From Phycisphaeraceae bacterium (GTDB lineage: Bacteria > Planctomycetota > Phycisphaerae > Phycisphaerales > UBA1924): DNA of 64,000 nt. The stretch is from the NCBI GenBank assembly GCA_015200025.1, contig CP054186.1, positions 930,001 through 994,000 on the forward strand, written 5' to 3'. The position numbers and the translations under genes were made by a program. Below the pieces are notes generated by a model. It made no database searches, was not told where the DNA came from, and saw only the letters and a list, made by a program, of their open reading frames with translations. Below are positions 41,231-51,050 of this stretch, in pieces. Within the stretch, counting starts at the first letter, position 1, and each line of letters begins with the position of its first letter.

Positions 41231-42631
41231 TCAGCAGCCTTCCTCGAAGTCCATCACGAAGGCGTCGAGATCGAAGAAGTCGACGAACCCGTCGCCGTTG
41301 TAGTCGGCGTCCCTCCCGGGCGGGCAGTCGAGGCCCTCGAAGCACATCACGAACGCGTCGAGGTCGAAGAAGTCGAGGAACCCGTCGCCGTTGAAGTCGG
41401 GGGGGCAGGGGAGGTTGCCGTCGCCGGGGCGGCGGACGGCCCCCGAATCGAGGGTGACGCGCCCGATGGGGAGGGGTTGGGGCGTGTTGTTGAAGACGGT
41501 GACCTGGAAGAAGACGTCGAAGAAACTGTCGATGAAGGCGGGCTCGGGGATGAGGTACTTGAGGTTGATGCCCTCAAGGTCCTCGTTGCCGACGAGCCCG
41601 TCGCCGAAGTCGACATAGGTCTCTTCGAACTGGGCGAGGGTGAAGGCCTGGCCGTCCTGCGTGATGACCTGGACCATGACCTGCCCGGGGTGGAAGAAGG
41701 GGCCGGCGTCGATGGGCAGGACGATCCCGGCCTGGGCGAGGTCGATGAAGACGGAGAGGCCGGTGGCGTTGTCGGGGTCGATGAGCCAGGGCTCGAAGGG
41801 GACCAGCGGGGAGATGAAGGGTTCGAGCTGGACGGGGGTGGGCGCGGCGGGCGGCGCGACGCACCCGACCCCGCACCCGCCGACCTTGTGGATATCGCCG
41901 TGATCGGTGACGAAGAGGATGAACTGCTCCTTGCAGGGATCGGTGGAGGCGTTGATCTCGTTACGGATGTCTTCGAGGGCCTTTTTGAGGTTGGCGTGGC
42001 TGGCGGCGGCGCCGTACCCGTCGGCGGCCCCGCGTCCGCCCACGGTCCGGACGCTCTGGGAGGGCGGGTTGTTGGGGAAGGCGCCGCGGATGTCGTCTCG
42101 GTCGGCGTTGTCGAGGGGCTCGGGCTTGCCGGCGTAGACGAGCACGTGCCGCGAGAGGATGTTGTTCTGCCCGACGGGATCGAGGGGGAAGTTCTGCGGG
42201 GGGACGGTGCCGCCGGTCTGCGGGTTCTCGTCGCCGACGCGGCGGTTGATCCCGCCCTGGTGGACGTCGCGGGCGGTCCGCCCCGGCCCCGGGCGGAGAG
42301 CGCCGGCGGCGCCGCGGTGGTACCCGCCGTAGTAGGTGACCTTCCCCGGGCCGCTGCCGGTGAGCACGGTGGTGTTGCCGGAGCCGGCGAACTCGTTGAG
42401 GAAGTCCCCGCCGTAGCACTGGGTGAAGACGAGCAGCTTGGGGGAGCACGCCGGGATGATGTCGTCGATGAGTTTTTTCAATTCGAAGTCGAAGATGGGC
42501 CCGTCGCCGGCGACGCTGGTGGGGAGGGTCCCGGTGCCCTGGGCGTGGGCATGGCCCACGAACCCACCGACCGCGGCGGCCGCGATCGAGATCGAACCCA
42601 GGAGACGCGCGAGACTCGGGAACGTGTTCAT
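41231..42631 (-). CDS. Secreted caspase/C13-like protein with GC-type dockerin
   Basis: 466 residues. A signal peptide ends near HAHAQG (residue 31). LLVFTQCYGGDFLNEFAG (Cys72) looks like the nucleophile motif of clan CD peptidases (caspases, legumains). FILFVTDHGD (His244) looks like their D-H-G histidine motif. In known members the His precedes the Cys in sequence; here the order is reversed, about 170 residues apart, so the domain is either circularly permuted or a look-alike. Two C-terminal dockerin-like repeats (DFNGDGFLDFFDLDAF, DYNGDGFVDFFDLDAF) with linker CFEGLDCPPG end in FEEGC. It is divergent from a Ser/Thr kinase gene. Peptidase activity is unproven. Confidence 0.65.
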   Translation of the reverse strand: MNTFPSLARLLGSISIAAAAVGGFVGHAHAQGTGTLPTSVAGDGPIFDFELKKLIDDIIPACSPKLLVFTQCYGGDFLNEFAGSGNTTVLTGSGPGKVTYYGGYHRGAAGALRPGPGRTARDVHQGGINRRVGDENPQTGGTVPPQNFPLDPVGQNNILSRHVLVYAGKPEPLDNADRDDIRGAFPNNPPSQSVRTVGGRGAADGYGAAASHANLKKALEDIRNEINASTDPCKEQFILFVTDHGDIHKVGGCGVGCVAPPAAPTPVQLEPFISPLVPFEPWLIDPDNATGLSVFIDLAQAGIVLPIDAGPFFHPGQVMVQVITQDGQAFTLAQFEETYVDFGDGLVGNEDLEGINLKYLIPEPAFIDSFFDVFFQVTVFNNTPQPLPIGRVTLDSGAVRRPGDGNLPCPPDFNGDGFLDFFDLDAFVMCFEGLDCPPGRDADYNGDGFVDFFDLDAFVMDFEEGC

Positions 42632-42837
42632 GATCGGCCTCTTTCTCGCTCGATGAGCGTTGGTTGGGGGTGTCGAACACCGCCCGGCGTGGACGCCGGC
42701 TCATACAAGAATCCGTGCCGGGGCGAGAAATCTTGCGCCTCGTGGGGGGAACCGAGCGGGAAAGCCCGACCCGCGTGCGCCCAGGCGCGGCGGTGTCAGA
42801 TACGTGCGGGGCGTGGCCGGCCGGGGCGGGGATTGTG

Positions 42838-42843
42838 TACGCT
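42838..42843 (+). promoter_or_regulatory. Predicted leaderless -10 element of the 42849 kinase gene
   Basis: TACGCT ends 5 bases before the ATG at 42849. Confidence 0.45.
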
Positions 42844-42848
42844 CGGGC

Positions 42849-45584
42849 ATGGACTCGCCGCCAGGGGACGATTCGATGGAAACCCGGCCCACGGTGCCCG
42901 AATCGCCCCCCCCGGGGAACGTGGCGAAGGCCGCGGGCTGGGGATCGGAGACGGGCTCGGTGTCGGGCGCGGGCCGGTTTGTCCCCGGGCAGACGGTGGG
43001 CGGTCGGTACCGGATCGTGTCGCCCCTGGGCCGGGGGGGAATGGGGGAGGTGTACCGGGCGGACGACCTGGAGCTGGGGGTATCGGTCGCGCTCAAGTTC
43101 CTGCCCGCGTCGCTGACGGGCGACCCGACCCGGCTGGACCGGCTGCGGGCGGAGGTCCGCCTGGCGAGGCAGGTGTCTCACCCGTCGGTGTGCCGGGTGT
43201 TTGATTTCGTGGTCCCGTCGGAGACCGGCGGCCCGGGGGGGCACGGGCACTTCATTTCGATGGAGTACGTGGACGGGGAGGACCTCGCGACGCTGCTGCG
43301 GCGGATCGGGAGGGTGCCGCACGAGCGCGCCGTGGCCTTGGCGCGGCAGATGTGCTTCGGCCTGGCGGCGGCGCACGACCAGGGGCTGATCCACCGCGAC
43401 CTCAAGCCGGCGAACATCATGATCGACGGGCGGGGGAACGCGCGGATCATGGACTTCGGGGTGGCGGCGCTGGCGGGAGAGTCCCGCGGCCCGCGCGAGA
43501 TCGCGGCGGGCACGCCGGCGTACATGGCGCCCGAGCAGCTCGCCGGGCGCGAGGTCTCCGTCCGGTCGGACCTCTTCGCGCTGGGGCTGGTGCTGTACGA
43601 GTTGTTCACAGGGCGGGCGGCCTACGACCGTTCGGGGGCCCGGACCATCGACGACCTCCGCGCGCTGCACGAGAGCGGGAGCGGCCCGACCCGCCCGAGC
43701 GATCACGTCCCGGACGTCGACCCCGCGGTCGAGGCCGTCATCCTCCGGTGCCTGTCCCCCGATCCGTCCTCCCGACCCCCGTCGGCGCTGGCGGTGGCGG
43801 CGGCGCTGCCCGGGGGCGACCCGCTGGACGCCGCGCTCGCCGCGGGTGAACTGCCCAGCCCCGAGTTGATCGCCCGTTCGGGCTCACGCGGGAGGACCGC
43901 GCCGTGGGCGGCGTGGGCGATGGCGGGGATGATCGCGCTGTCGCTGCTCGCGGCGTCCTGGTTCCGAGACGCACGCGGGATGCACCGCTTTGTTCCCTTC
44001 GAGCTCGAACCGGCCGTGCTCGCGGCCAAGGCACGCGACACGCTGAACACGCTGGGTGTGCCCCGGGAGGGGACGGGCGAGGCGTGGGGGTTCGAGGTGT
44101 CCCGGGCCCTGCTCGATGCGGCCCGCTCGGGCGCCGCGGGATTGACCTGGGACGCGGTCCGCGCGGGCGACCCCCCGATGATGCTGTTCTGGTACCGGCG
44201 CGACGCGACGCCCGTGCAGCCGACGCTCTGGTTCCAGCGCACGATCCTGCCGGTCCTGCCCCCGCTCGAACCCCGGTCCGTGCTCGTGGCCATCGGCTCG
44301 GCGGGGACGCTCGTTCGGTTCGAGCGGGTGGCGCCCGAGGCGGGTCTGGCGTCGGAAGCCCCCCCCGCGCCGGATGAGCGCGCGCAGCGGCCGGCCACGA
44401 CTCCCGACTGGGCCCCGTTTTTCCGAGCGGCGGGCCTGGATCCGTCGGCGTTCGAGCCCGCGAGCCCCGAGCGGGCCCCGCGGTTCGGGGCCGACACCCG
44501 CTTCGCGTGGACCGGGCCCCACCCCAACCTTTCGGGGGCCATGCTGCGGGTCGAGGCGGCGTCGCTCGACGGAGTGCCGGTGCTCTTTCGGCGGATCCCG
44601 CCGTGGCAGACGCCCGACGCGGCGCGGGGTCCCGCGGGCGGCCCGGTCCCGCCGTGGATCTACCGGATCACGGGCTTCCTGACGCTGCTGGCGCTCGTCT
44701 CCTCGGCGCTCATCGCGCGGTCGAACGTGCTGAACCGTCGGAGTGACCGGCGGGGCGCGTTCCGGCTGGCTGTGGCGGTCGCGGCGATCGAATTCGTGTC
44801 GCTGGTCATCCCCCGCAACCGCCCGGCGGACGTGATCACGCTGGAGGTGATCGGGAGGCCGCTGGCCCGCGCGATCTATTTCGGGGTGCTGGGCTGGGTG
44901 CTGTATCTGGCGCTCGAGCCGATCATTCGCCGCGCGTGGCCCTGGCTCCTGGTCTCGTGGTCCCGGGCGCTGGCGGGTCAGTGGAAGGACCCGCTGGTGG
45001 CGCGGCACGCGCTGGCGGGGGCGGCGGTGGGCGTGACGACCGCGCTGCCGATCTTGCCGGCGCAATCATGGAACGCCGCCCTCGGGCGCTTCGAGAACCC
45101 CATCTGGCACGACCTCTCGTTCCACGCGGGCCCGCTGGTGTCGTTCTCGCAGACGCTCGCCACGTTCAACGCGACGATCGTGGTCCCGTTGTTCCTGATC
45201 CTCCTGCTGGTCGGGGTCCGCCGGGTGACGGGTCGGGCGTGGCCCGGGTACCTGATCATCACGCCCGTCACGCTGGTCACGTTCTTCTCGGGCCTGCTGG
45301 CGGACCCCTTCACGCTCGCCGCGGCGGCGCTGTCGTCGCTCGCCATCACGGTGGTGCTGATGCGCCTGGGCCTGGTCGCGGCGGTGGCGGCGATGTTCTT
45401 CGCCGCCCTGACGACCAACATCCCCGGGACGCTCGACCTCTCGTCGTGGTACGCCCCACTCTCGGGGGTCTACCTTCTCGGCGCGGTCGGGCTGGCCGCG
45501 GCCTGGGCACGGTGGGCGAGCGCGGGCGCCCCCGCCCCGGACCCCGCGTCGGCGCTCACCCCCGGGCGGGCGGTCGCGCCGTGA
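42849..45584 (+). CDS. Ser/Thr protein kinase with multi-pass membrane C terminus
   Basis: 911 residues. A disordered N-terminal 45 residues precede the kinase domain (about 50-325): LGRGGMGEVYRADD, catalytic Lys in VALKFLPAS, LIHRDLKPANIMI (near 180), MDFGVAAL and AAGTPAYMAPEQLAG. A first membrane helix at about 353-372 is followed by a 230-residue extracytoplasmic domain. Then come at least six helices from about residue 605 to the end (YRITGFLTLLALVSSALIA, LYLALEPIIRRAWPWLLVSW, LVGVRRVTGRAWPGYLIITP and others). This suggests a kinase fused to a receptor- or transporter-like membrane unit. Many bacterial homologues have the same layout. The start is supported by TACGCT 5 bases upstream. lepA follows 38 bases later. 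Confidence 0.85.
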   Translation: MDSPPGDDSMETRPTVPESPPPGNVAKAAGWGSETGSVSGAGRFVPGQTVGGRYRIVSPLGRGGMGEVYRADDLELGVSVALKFLPASLTGDPTRLDRLRAEVRLARQVSHPSVCRVFDFVVPSETGGPGGHGHFISMEYVDGEDLATLLRRIGRVPHERAVALARQMCFGLAAAHDQGLIHRDLKPANIMIDGRGNARIMDFGVAALAGESRGPREIAAGTPAYMAPEQLAGREVSVRSDLFALGLVLYELFTGRAAYDRSGARTIDDLRALHESGSGPTRPSDHVPDVDPAVEAVILRCLSPDPSSRPPSALAVAAALPGGDPLDAALAAGELPSPELIARSGSRGRTAPWAAWAMAGMIALSLLAASWFRDARGMHRFVPFELEPAVLAAKARDTLNTLGVPREGTGEAWGFEVSRALLDAARSGAAGLTWDAVRAGDPPMMLFWYRRDATPVQPTLWFQRTILPVLPPLEPRSVLVAIGSAGTLVRFERVAPEAGLASEAPPAPDERAQRPATTPDWAPFFRAAGLDPSAFEPASPERAPRFGADTRFAWTGPHPNLSGAMLRVEAASLDGVPVLFRRIPPWQTPDAARGPAGGPVPPWIYRITGFLTLLALVSSALIARSNVLNRRSDRRGAFRLAVAVAAIEFVSLVIPRNRPADVITLEVIGRPLARAIYFGVLGWVLYLALEPIIRRAWPWLLVSWSRALAGQWKDPLVARHALAGAAVGVTTALPILPAQSWNAALGRFENPIWHDLSFHAGPLVSFSQTLATFNATIVVPLFLILLLVGVRRVTGRAWPGYLIITPVTLVTFFSGLLADPFTLAAAALSSLAITVVLMRLGLVAAVAAMFFAALTTNIPGTLDLSSWYAPLSGVYLLGAVGLAAAWARWASAGAPAPDPASALTPGRAVAP

Positions 45585-45608
45585 ACCCGGGTCCGCCCGG
45601 GCGCACCC

Positions 45609-45614
45609 TATGAT
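45609..45614 (+). promoter_or_regulatory. Predicted leaderless -10 element of lepA
   Basis: TATGAT ends 8 bases before the ATG at 45623. Confidence 0.5.
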
Positions 45615-45622
45615 GCGGGCGA

Positions 45623-47620
<1,998 letters not shown>

Positions 47621-47810
47621 GCGAGGAGAAGGGGGGCTCCGGGCCAGAGTGGCCCGGGGCGTGGGGGGTGGGTATCATTCTGGCCCAAGACCCCGTCTTG
47701 GGGCGGTGTGGGGGAGACATTCTGAGGCTGGAACCGGTATGACCACCGACCCGGCGTCCCCGATATGCCCGGGGGCGCACGAACACGGCGTCGGTGGGAG
47801 GTGAGGAACA

Positions 47811-48242
47811 ATGGCCAAGAAAGAAATTGTCAATATCTTCAAAGTGATGGCCCCGGGCGGGCAGGCCACGCCGGCCCCGCCGCTGGGTCCCGTGCTGGGC
47901 TCGAAGGGGGTCAACCCCGGGCAGTTCACGCAGCGGTTCAACGCCGCCACGCAGCAACTCAAGGGCAAAGTGGTCGTCGCCCTGGTGACGCTGTACAGCG
48001 ACAAGAGCTTCGAGATCGAGATCAAGTCGAGCCCGGCGAGCGTCCTGATCAAGGACGAGGCGGGGGTCGAGAAGGGCTCGGGGATCCCCAACAAGAACAA
48101 GGTGGGGACGATCACCAAGAGCCAGTGCCTGAAGATCGCGGCGGCGAAGAAGGCGGACCTCAACGCCGCGTCGGACGAGGCCGCGATCCGGATTATCGAG
48201 GGAACCGCCCGTTCGATGGGCATCACGGTGGTGGAGGGCTAA
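47811..48242 (+). CDS. rplK: Large ribosomal subunit protein uL11
   Basis: 143 residues, full length. Forms the GTPase-associated centre with 23S rRNA and the L10-L12 stalk. The Pro-rich segment ATPAPPLGPVLGSKGVNPGQF at the N-terminal domain junction and the C-terminal rRNA-binding helix region (KAADLNA-like, IIEGTARSMGI) are present. The ATG has a strong GGAGG Shine-Dalgarno 10 bases upstream, unlike most neighbours. It opens the rplK-A-J-L string; secE and nusG, usual partners upstream, are absent. The 190-base gap before it contains several GC-rich dyads but no promoter I can name. Confidence 0.97.
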   Translation: MAKKEIVNIFKVMAPGGQATPAPPLGPVLGSKGVNPGQFTQRFNAATQQLKGKVVVALVTLYSDKSFEIEIKSSPASVLIKDEAGVEKGSGIPNKNKVGTITKSQCLKIAAAKKADLNAASDEAAIRIIEGTARSMGITVVEG

Positions 48243-48245
48243 CCC

Positions 48246-48944
48246 ATGCCGAGACTGAGCAAAAGGACGAAGGCGAACGCGACGCTGGTGAAGGCGGAGG
48301 CCGTGGCCCCGACGGACGCCATCGCGGCGCTGAAGAAGTTCAAGCCGACGAAGTTCGACCAGACGGTGAACATCTGCATGCACCTGGGGGTGGACCCCAA
48401 GCAGGCGGACCAGGCGCTCCGCGGGTCGATCAGCCTGCCCAAGGGGATCGGCAAGACCAAGCGCGTGATCGCGTTCTGCCCGAGCGACGTGGCGGCCCAG
48501 GCCGTCGCCGCCGGGGCGGTCAAGGCGGGGGGCGAGGAGCTCGTCGCCGAGATCGAGAAGGGGTGGATGGACTTCGACGTGGCGATCGCCTCGCCCGACA
48601 TGATGCGGGTGGTGTCGAAGCTGGGCAAGGTGCTGGGCCCCAAGGGCCTGATGCCCAGCCCCAAGGCGGGCACCGTGACGCCTCAGGTCGTCCAGGCCGT
48701 CAAGGAATACTCCGCCGGCAAGGTCGAGTACCGGACGGACAACGGCGGGAACGTCCACGCGGTGATCGGGAAGATGAGCTTCCCCGACGCGGCGCTGGTC
48801 GAGAACCTCGAGTACTTCGTCCACACGATCGAGCGCATCAGGCCCTCGAGCGTGAAGGGGACGTACATCAAGAAAGTCGTCGTGAGCGGGACGATGACCC
48901 CCAGCGTCCAGATCAAGTACGCCGCCCAGGTCCCCACGGCCTGA
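48246..48944 (+). CDS. rplA: Large ribosomal subunit protein uL1
   Basis: 232 residues. Forms the L1 stalk and in other bacteria represses its own operon by binding the mRNA. Landmarks are FDQTVNICMHLGVDPKQADQ at the start of domain I, then GLMPSPKAGTVTPQV and VEYRTDNGGNVHAVIGKMSF in domain II, and GTYIKKVVVSGTM near the end. It starts 4 bases after the rplK stop, so both share one transcript. Length and order are normal. Confidence 0.97.
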   Translation: MPRLSKRTKANATLVKAEAVAPTDAIAALKKFKPTKFDQTVNICMHLGVDPKQADQALRGSISLPKGIGKTKRVIAFCPSDVAAQAVAAGAVKAGGEELVAEIEKGWMDFDVAIASPDMMRVVSKLGKVLGPKGLMPSPKAGTVTPQVVQAVKEYSAGKVEYRTDNGGNVHAVIGKMSFPDAALVENLEYFVHTIERIRPSSVKGTYIKKVVVSGTMTPSVQIKYAAQVPTA

Positions 48945-49006
48945 CGCCAACCCACTGAACAGAACCACCCCGACGCCCCGACCCGGCGTCGATCGAGAGC
49001 ACGACC

Positions 49007-49552
49007 ATGTCGAAAGCCATCAAAAGCATGATCATGCGGGACTACAAGGACCGCGTGGGTTCGAGCCAGGACGGGATGCTGATCGGGATCCGCGGGCTCA
49101 AGGCCAAGGATCAGGTCAAGCTCCGTACCGACCTCCGCCAGAAGAGCATCCGCGTCACCGTGGTGCGCAACAGCCTCGCGGGCAAGGTGCTCGAAGGCAC
49201 GGGCATGCAGCCCCTCTCCAAGTTCCTGACGGGCTCCAACGCCCTGGCCTACGGGGGCCAGTCGGTCGTCGAGATCGCCCGCGAGATCGTCCGCCTCACC
49301 GAGAAGATGCCCGCCATCGAGCTCAAGGGCGCGGTCCTCGACGGGCAGGTCTTCGAGGGCAAGGCCGGGTGCACCGAGCTGAGCAAGTTCCCCACCAAGG
49401 ACGAGGCGATCGGGCAGGCCGTCGGCCTCATCCTCAGCCCCGCCAAGAAGCTCCTCGCCCAGATCGCCGGGCCCGCGAGCACGGTCGCCGGGCTCATCAA
49501 GACCATCGAATCGAAGCTGGAGAAGGGCGAGGCCATCGCCAAGGCCGGCTGA
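49007..49552 (+). CDS. rplJ: Large ribosomal subunit protein uL10
   Basis: 181 residues. Anchors the L12 dimers on the ribosome. The N-terminal rRNA-binding part shows LRTDLRQKSIRVTVVRNSL and GSNALAYGG; the C-terminal helix that binds L12 is visible as VAGLIKTIESKLEKGEA. The opening MSKAIKSMIMRDYKDRVGSS is shorter in basic residues than in E. coli. It lies 62 bases after rplA and 152 bases before rplL. The last gap holds two hairpins that may set the excess of L12 over L10. Confidence 0.95.
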   Translation: MSKAIKSMIMRDYKDRVGSSQDGMLIGIRGLKAKDQVKLRTDLRQKSIRVTVVRNSLAGKVLEGTGMQPLSKFLTGSNALAYGGQSVVEIAREIVRLTEKMPAIELKGAVLDGQVFEGKAGCTELSKFPTKDEAIGQAVGLILSPAKKLLAQIAGPASTVAGLIKTIESKLEKGEAIAKAG

Positions 49553-49627
49553 GTCTCGAGAAGACGGGTGTGGGGGGAGTTGGGATAGAGACACACGGGT
49601 TCCCACTGGCCCGCTCGACGGGGTAAA

Positions 49628-49644
49628 GGCCGAAACGTTCGGCC
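49628..49644 (+). promoter_or_regulatory. Hairpin 1 in the rplJ-rplL gap
   Basis: GGCCGAA and TTCGGCC form a perfect 7-bp stem with a 3-base loop. No T-run follows, so it is not a terminator; an RNA processing or attenuation element is possible. Confidence 0.5.
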
Positions 49645-49664
49645 CCTCTGGGAACGCGACAACA

Positions 49665-49682
49665 CCCGGCCGACCGGCCGGG
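49665..49682 (+). promoter_or_regulatory. Hairpin 2 before rplL
   Basis: CCCGGCC and GGCCGGG pair around GACC, ending about 10 bases before the GGAAGG Shine-Dalgarno of rplL. Confidence 0.5.
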
Positions 49683-49704
49683 CGTGCAGCGAAGGAAGGT
49701 TCAC

Positions 49705-50103
49705 ATGTCCGACACGACGTTCGACGCCAAGATCACGCAGCTGGGCGATTCTCTCGCGGGCCTGACGCTCAAGGAAGCGGTGGACCTCGGGAAGTACATG
49801 AAAGAGAAGTACGGCATCGAGGCCGCCGCGGGCGGCGCCGTGGTGATGGCGGCGGCGGGCGGGGCCGCGGCCCCCAAGGCCGAGGAGAAGACCTCCTTCG
49901 ACGTGGTCCTCAAGGCCGTCGACGCGACCAAGAAGATCGCGGTCATCAAGGTCGTCCGCGAGGTCACCGGCCTCGGGCTCGCCGAGGCCAAGGCCTTCGT
50001 CGACGCCCCGGGCAAGGCCGTCAAGACCGGGCTCGACAAGGCCGAGGCCGAGAAGCTCCAGAAGTCCCTCACCGAGGCCGGCGCGACCATCGAACTCGCC
50101 TGA
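49705..50103 (+). CDS. rplL: Large ribosomal subunit protein bL12
   Basis: 132 residues. The multi-copy stalk protein that recruits translation GTPases. The N-terminal dimer domain ([19 protein letters not shown]), the Ala/Gly-rich hinge ([19 protein letters not shown]) and the globular C-terminal domain ([36 protein letters not shown]) are all clear. The ATG at 49705 has a GGAAGG Shine-Dalgarno sequence. A strong terminator follows 33 bases after the stop, so rpoB and rpoC are not co-transcribed, unlike in most bacteria. Confidence 0.97.
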   Translation: MSDTTFDAKITQLGDSLAGLTLKEAVDLGKYMKEKYGIEAAAGGAVVMAAAGGAAAPKAEEKTSFDVVLKAVDATKKIAVIKVVREVTGLGLAEAKAFVDAPGKAVKTGLDKAEAEKLQKSLTEAGATIELA

Positions 50104-50135
50104 GCCCTCCGGCTTCACAACCAAGTTCTCGACCG

Positions 50136-50160
50136 GGGCCCGCGGAAACGCGGGCCCTTT
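50136..50160 (+). terminator. Rho-independent terminator after rplL
   Basis: Perfect 9-bp stem GGGCCCGCG/CGCGGGCCC with a GAAA tetraloop, followed by TTTCTC. It closes the rplKAJL operon. Confidence 0.92.
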
Positions 50161-50220
50161 CTCATTGAGCCGCGCACACGAGCTCGCCGAGGCTGACGCC
50201 AGGCCTGACCTTCAGCAGCG

Positions 50221-50226
50221 TAATGT
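50221..50226 (+). promoter_or_regulatory. Predicted leaderless -10 element of the MBL hydrolase gene
   Basis: TAATGT ends 7 bases before the ATG at 50234 and supports that start over the longer frame from 50165, which would begin inside the rplL terminator region. Confidence 0.45.
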
Positions 50227-50233
50227 CGTGCCG

Positions 50234-51007
50234 ATGCCCACCATCCACCACCTCAACGCCGGCACGCTCGTCGTGCCCGGGTACCCCACGGTCGTCTGCC
50301 ATTGTCTGGCCGTCCACGACGCCGGGCGGACGGTCCTGATCGATTCGGGCATCGGGCTGCTCGACGGGCTGGACCCCGACGGCCGGCTGGGGCGCGGGCT
50401 GGTCGAGGCCGCCGGATTCCGATTTAACGCCCGCGACACGGCGTACCAGCGCCTCGTGTCGCTGGGGATCGACCCCGAATCCGTGAGCGACATCGTGCTC
50501 ACGCACGCCGACCCGGACCACGCCGGCGGGCTGGCGGATTTCCCCACCGCCCGCGTGCACGTCAGCGCCGAGGAGCACGCCCGCGTCACGGCCGGCCACC
50601 CGCGGTACGCCCCCCGGCTCTTCAACCACGGCCCGTCGTGGCGGACGTACGCCGGCGCGGGCGTGGACTGGTTCGGGCTCCCCGCCGCCCGGGTGGACGT
50701 GCCGATCCCGACGGCGGTACTGCTGGTCGAGTTGCCGGGCCACACCGCCGGGCATCGGGGTGTCGCCGTCGAGTCCGGCGGGCGGTGGGTCCTGCACGCC
50801 GGGGACGCGTACTACCTCCGCGCGGAGCTGACCGACGCCCATCACCCGGTCTCGGCGTTCGCCGCCTCGCGCGCCGACGACGACGACGCCCGAGTGACGA
50901 GCCTGGGCCACCTCCGGCGGCTCGCGGCGGACCACGCCGACGCCGTCTCGATGTTCGGGTACCACGACATCACCGAGCTCCCCCGCGGGTGCATCGATTG
51001 GGAATAA
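50234..51007 (+). CDS. Metallo-beta-lactamase-fold hydrolase
   Basis: 257 residues. The metal-binding motifs are VLTHADPDHAGGL (H-x-D-x-D-H form), ELPGHTAGHRGV, and HAGDAYYL with the bridging Asp; a C-terminal His occurs in FGYHDITEL. This layout is shared by lactonase-like and other small-molecule hydrolases (the AHL-lactonase subgroup uses the same H-x-D-x-D-H motif), but the substrate is not readable. There is no signal peptide, so it is cytoplasmic. The start at 50234 begins at the first beta strand (TIHHLNAGTLVVPG). The gene stands alone between the ribosomal operon terminator and an FkbM gene 44 bases further on. Confidence 0.82.
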   Translation: MPTIHHLNAGTLVVPGYPTVVCHCLAVHDAGRTVLIDSGIGLLDGLDPDGRLGRGLVEAAGFRFNARDTAYQRLVSLGIDPESVSDIVLTHADPDHAGGLADFPTARVHVSAEEHARVTAGHPRYAPRLFNHGPSWRTYAGAGVDWFGLPAARVDVPIPTAVLLVELPGHTAGHRGVAVESGGRWVLHAGDAYYLRAELTDAHHPVSAFAASRADDDDARVTSLGHLRRLAADHADAVSMFGYHDITELPRGCIDWE

Positions 51008-51036
51008 GCCGGTGTCCCCGACCGACGGATCGTGCC

Positions 51037-51042
51037 GATAAT
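51037..51042 (+). promoter_or_regulatory. Predicted leaderless -10 element of the FkbM gene
   Basis: GATAAT ends 8 bases before the ATG at 51051. Confidence 0.4.
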
Positions 51043-51050
51043 GGCGGTGC

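Noticed and set aside
47621..47810. Riboswitch or ribosomal-protein autoregulatory leader before rplK
   Set aside because: The gap holds several GC-rich dyads, but none matches an L1-binding stem or riboswitch layout I can support by eye.
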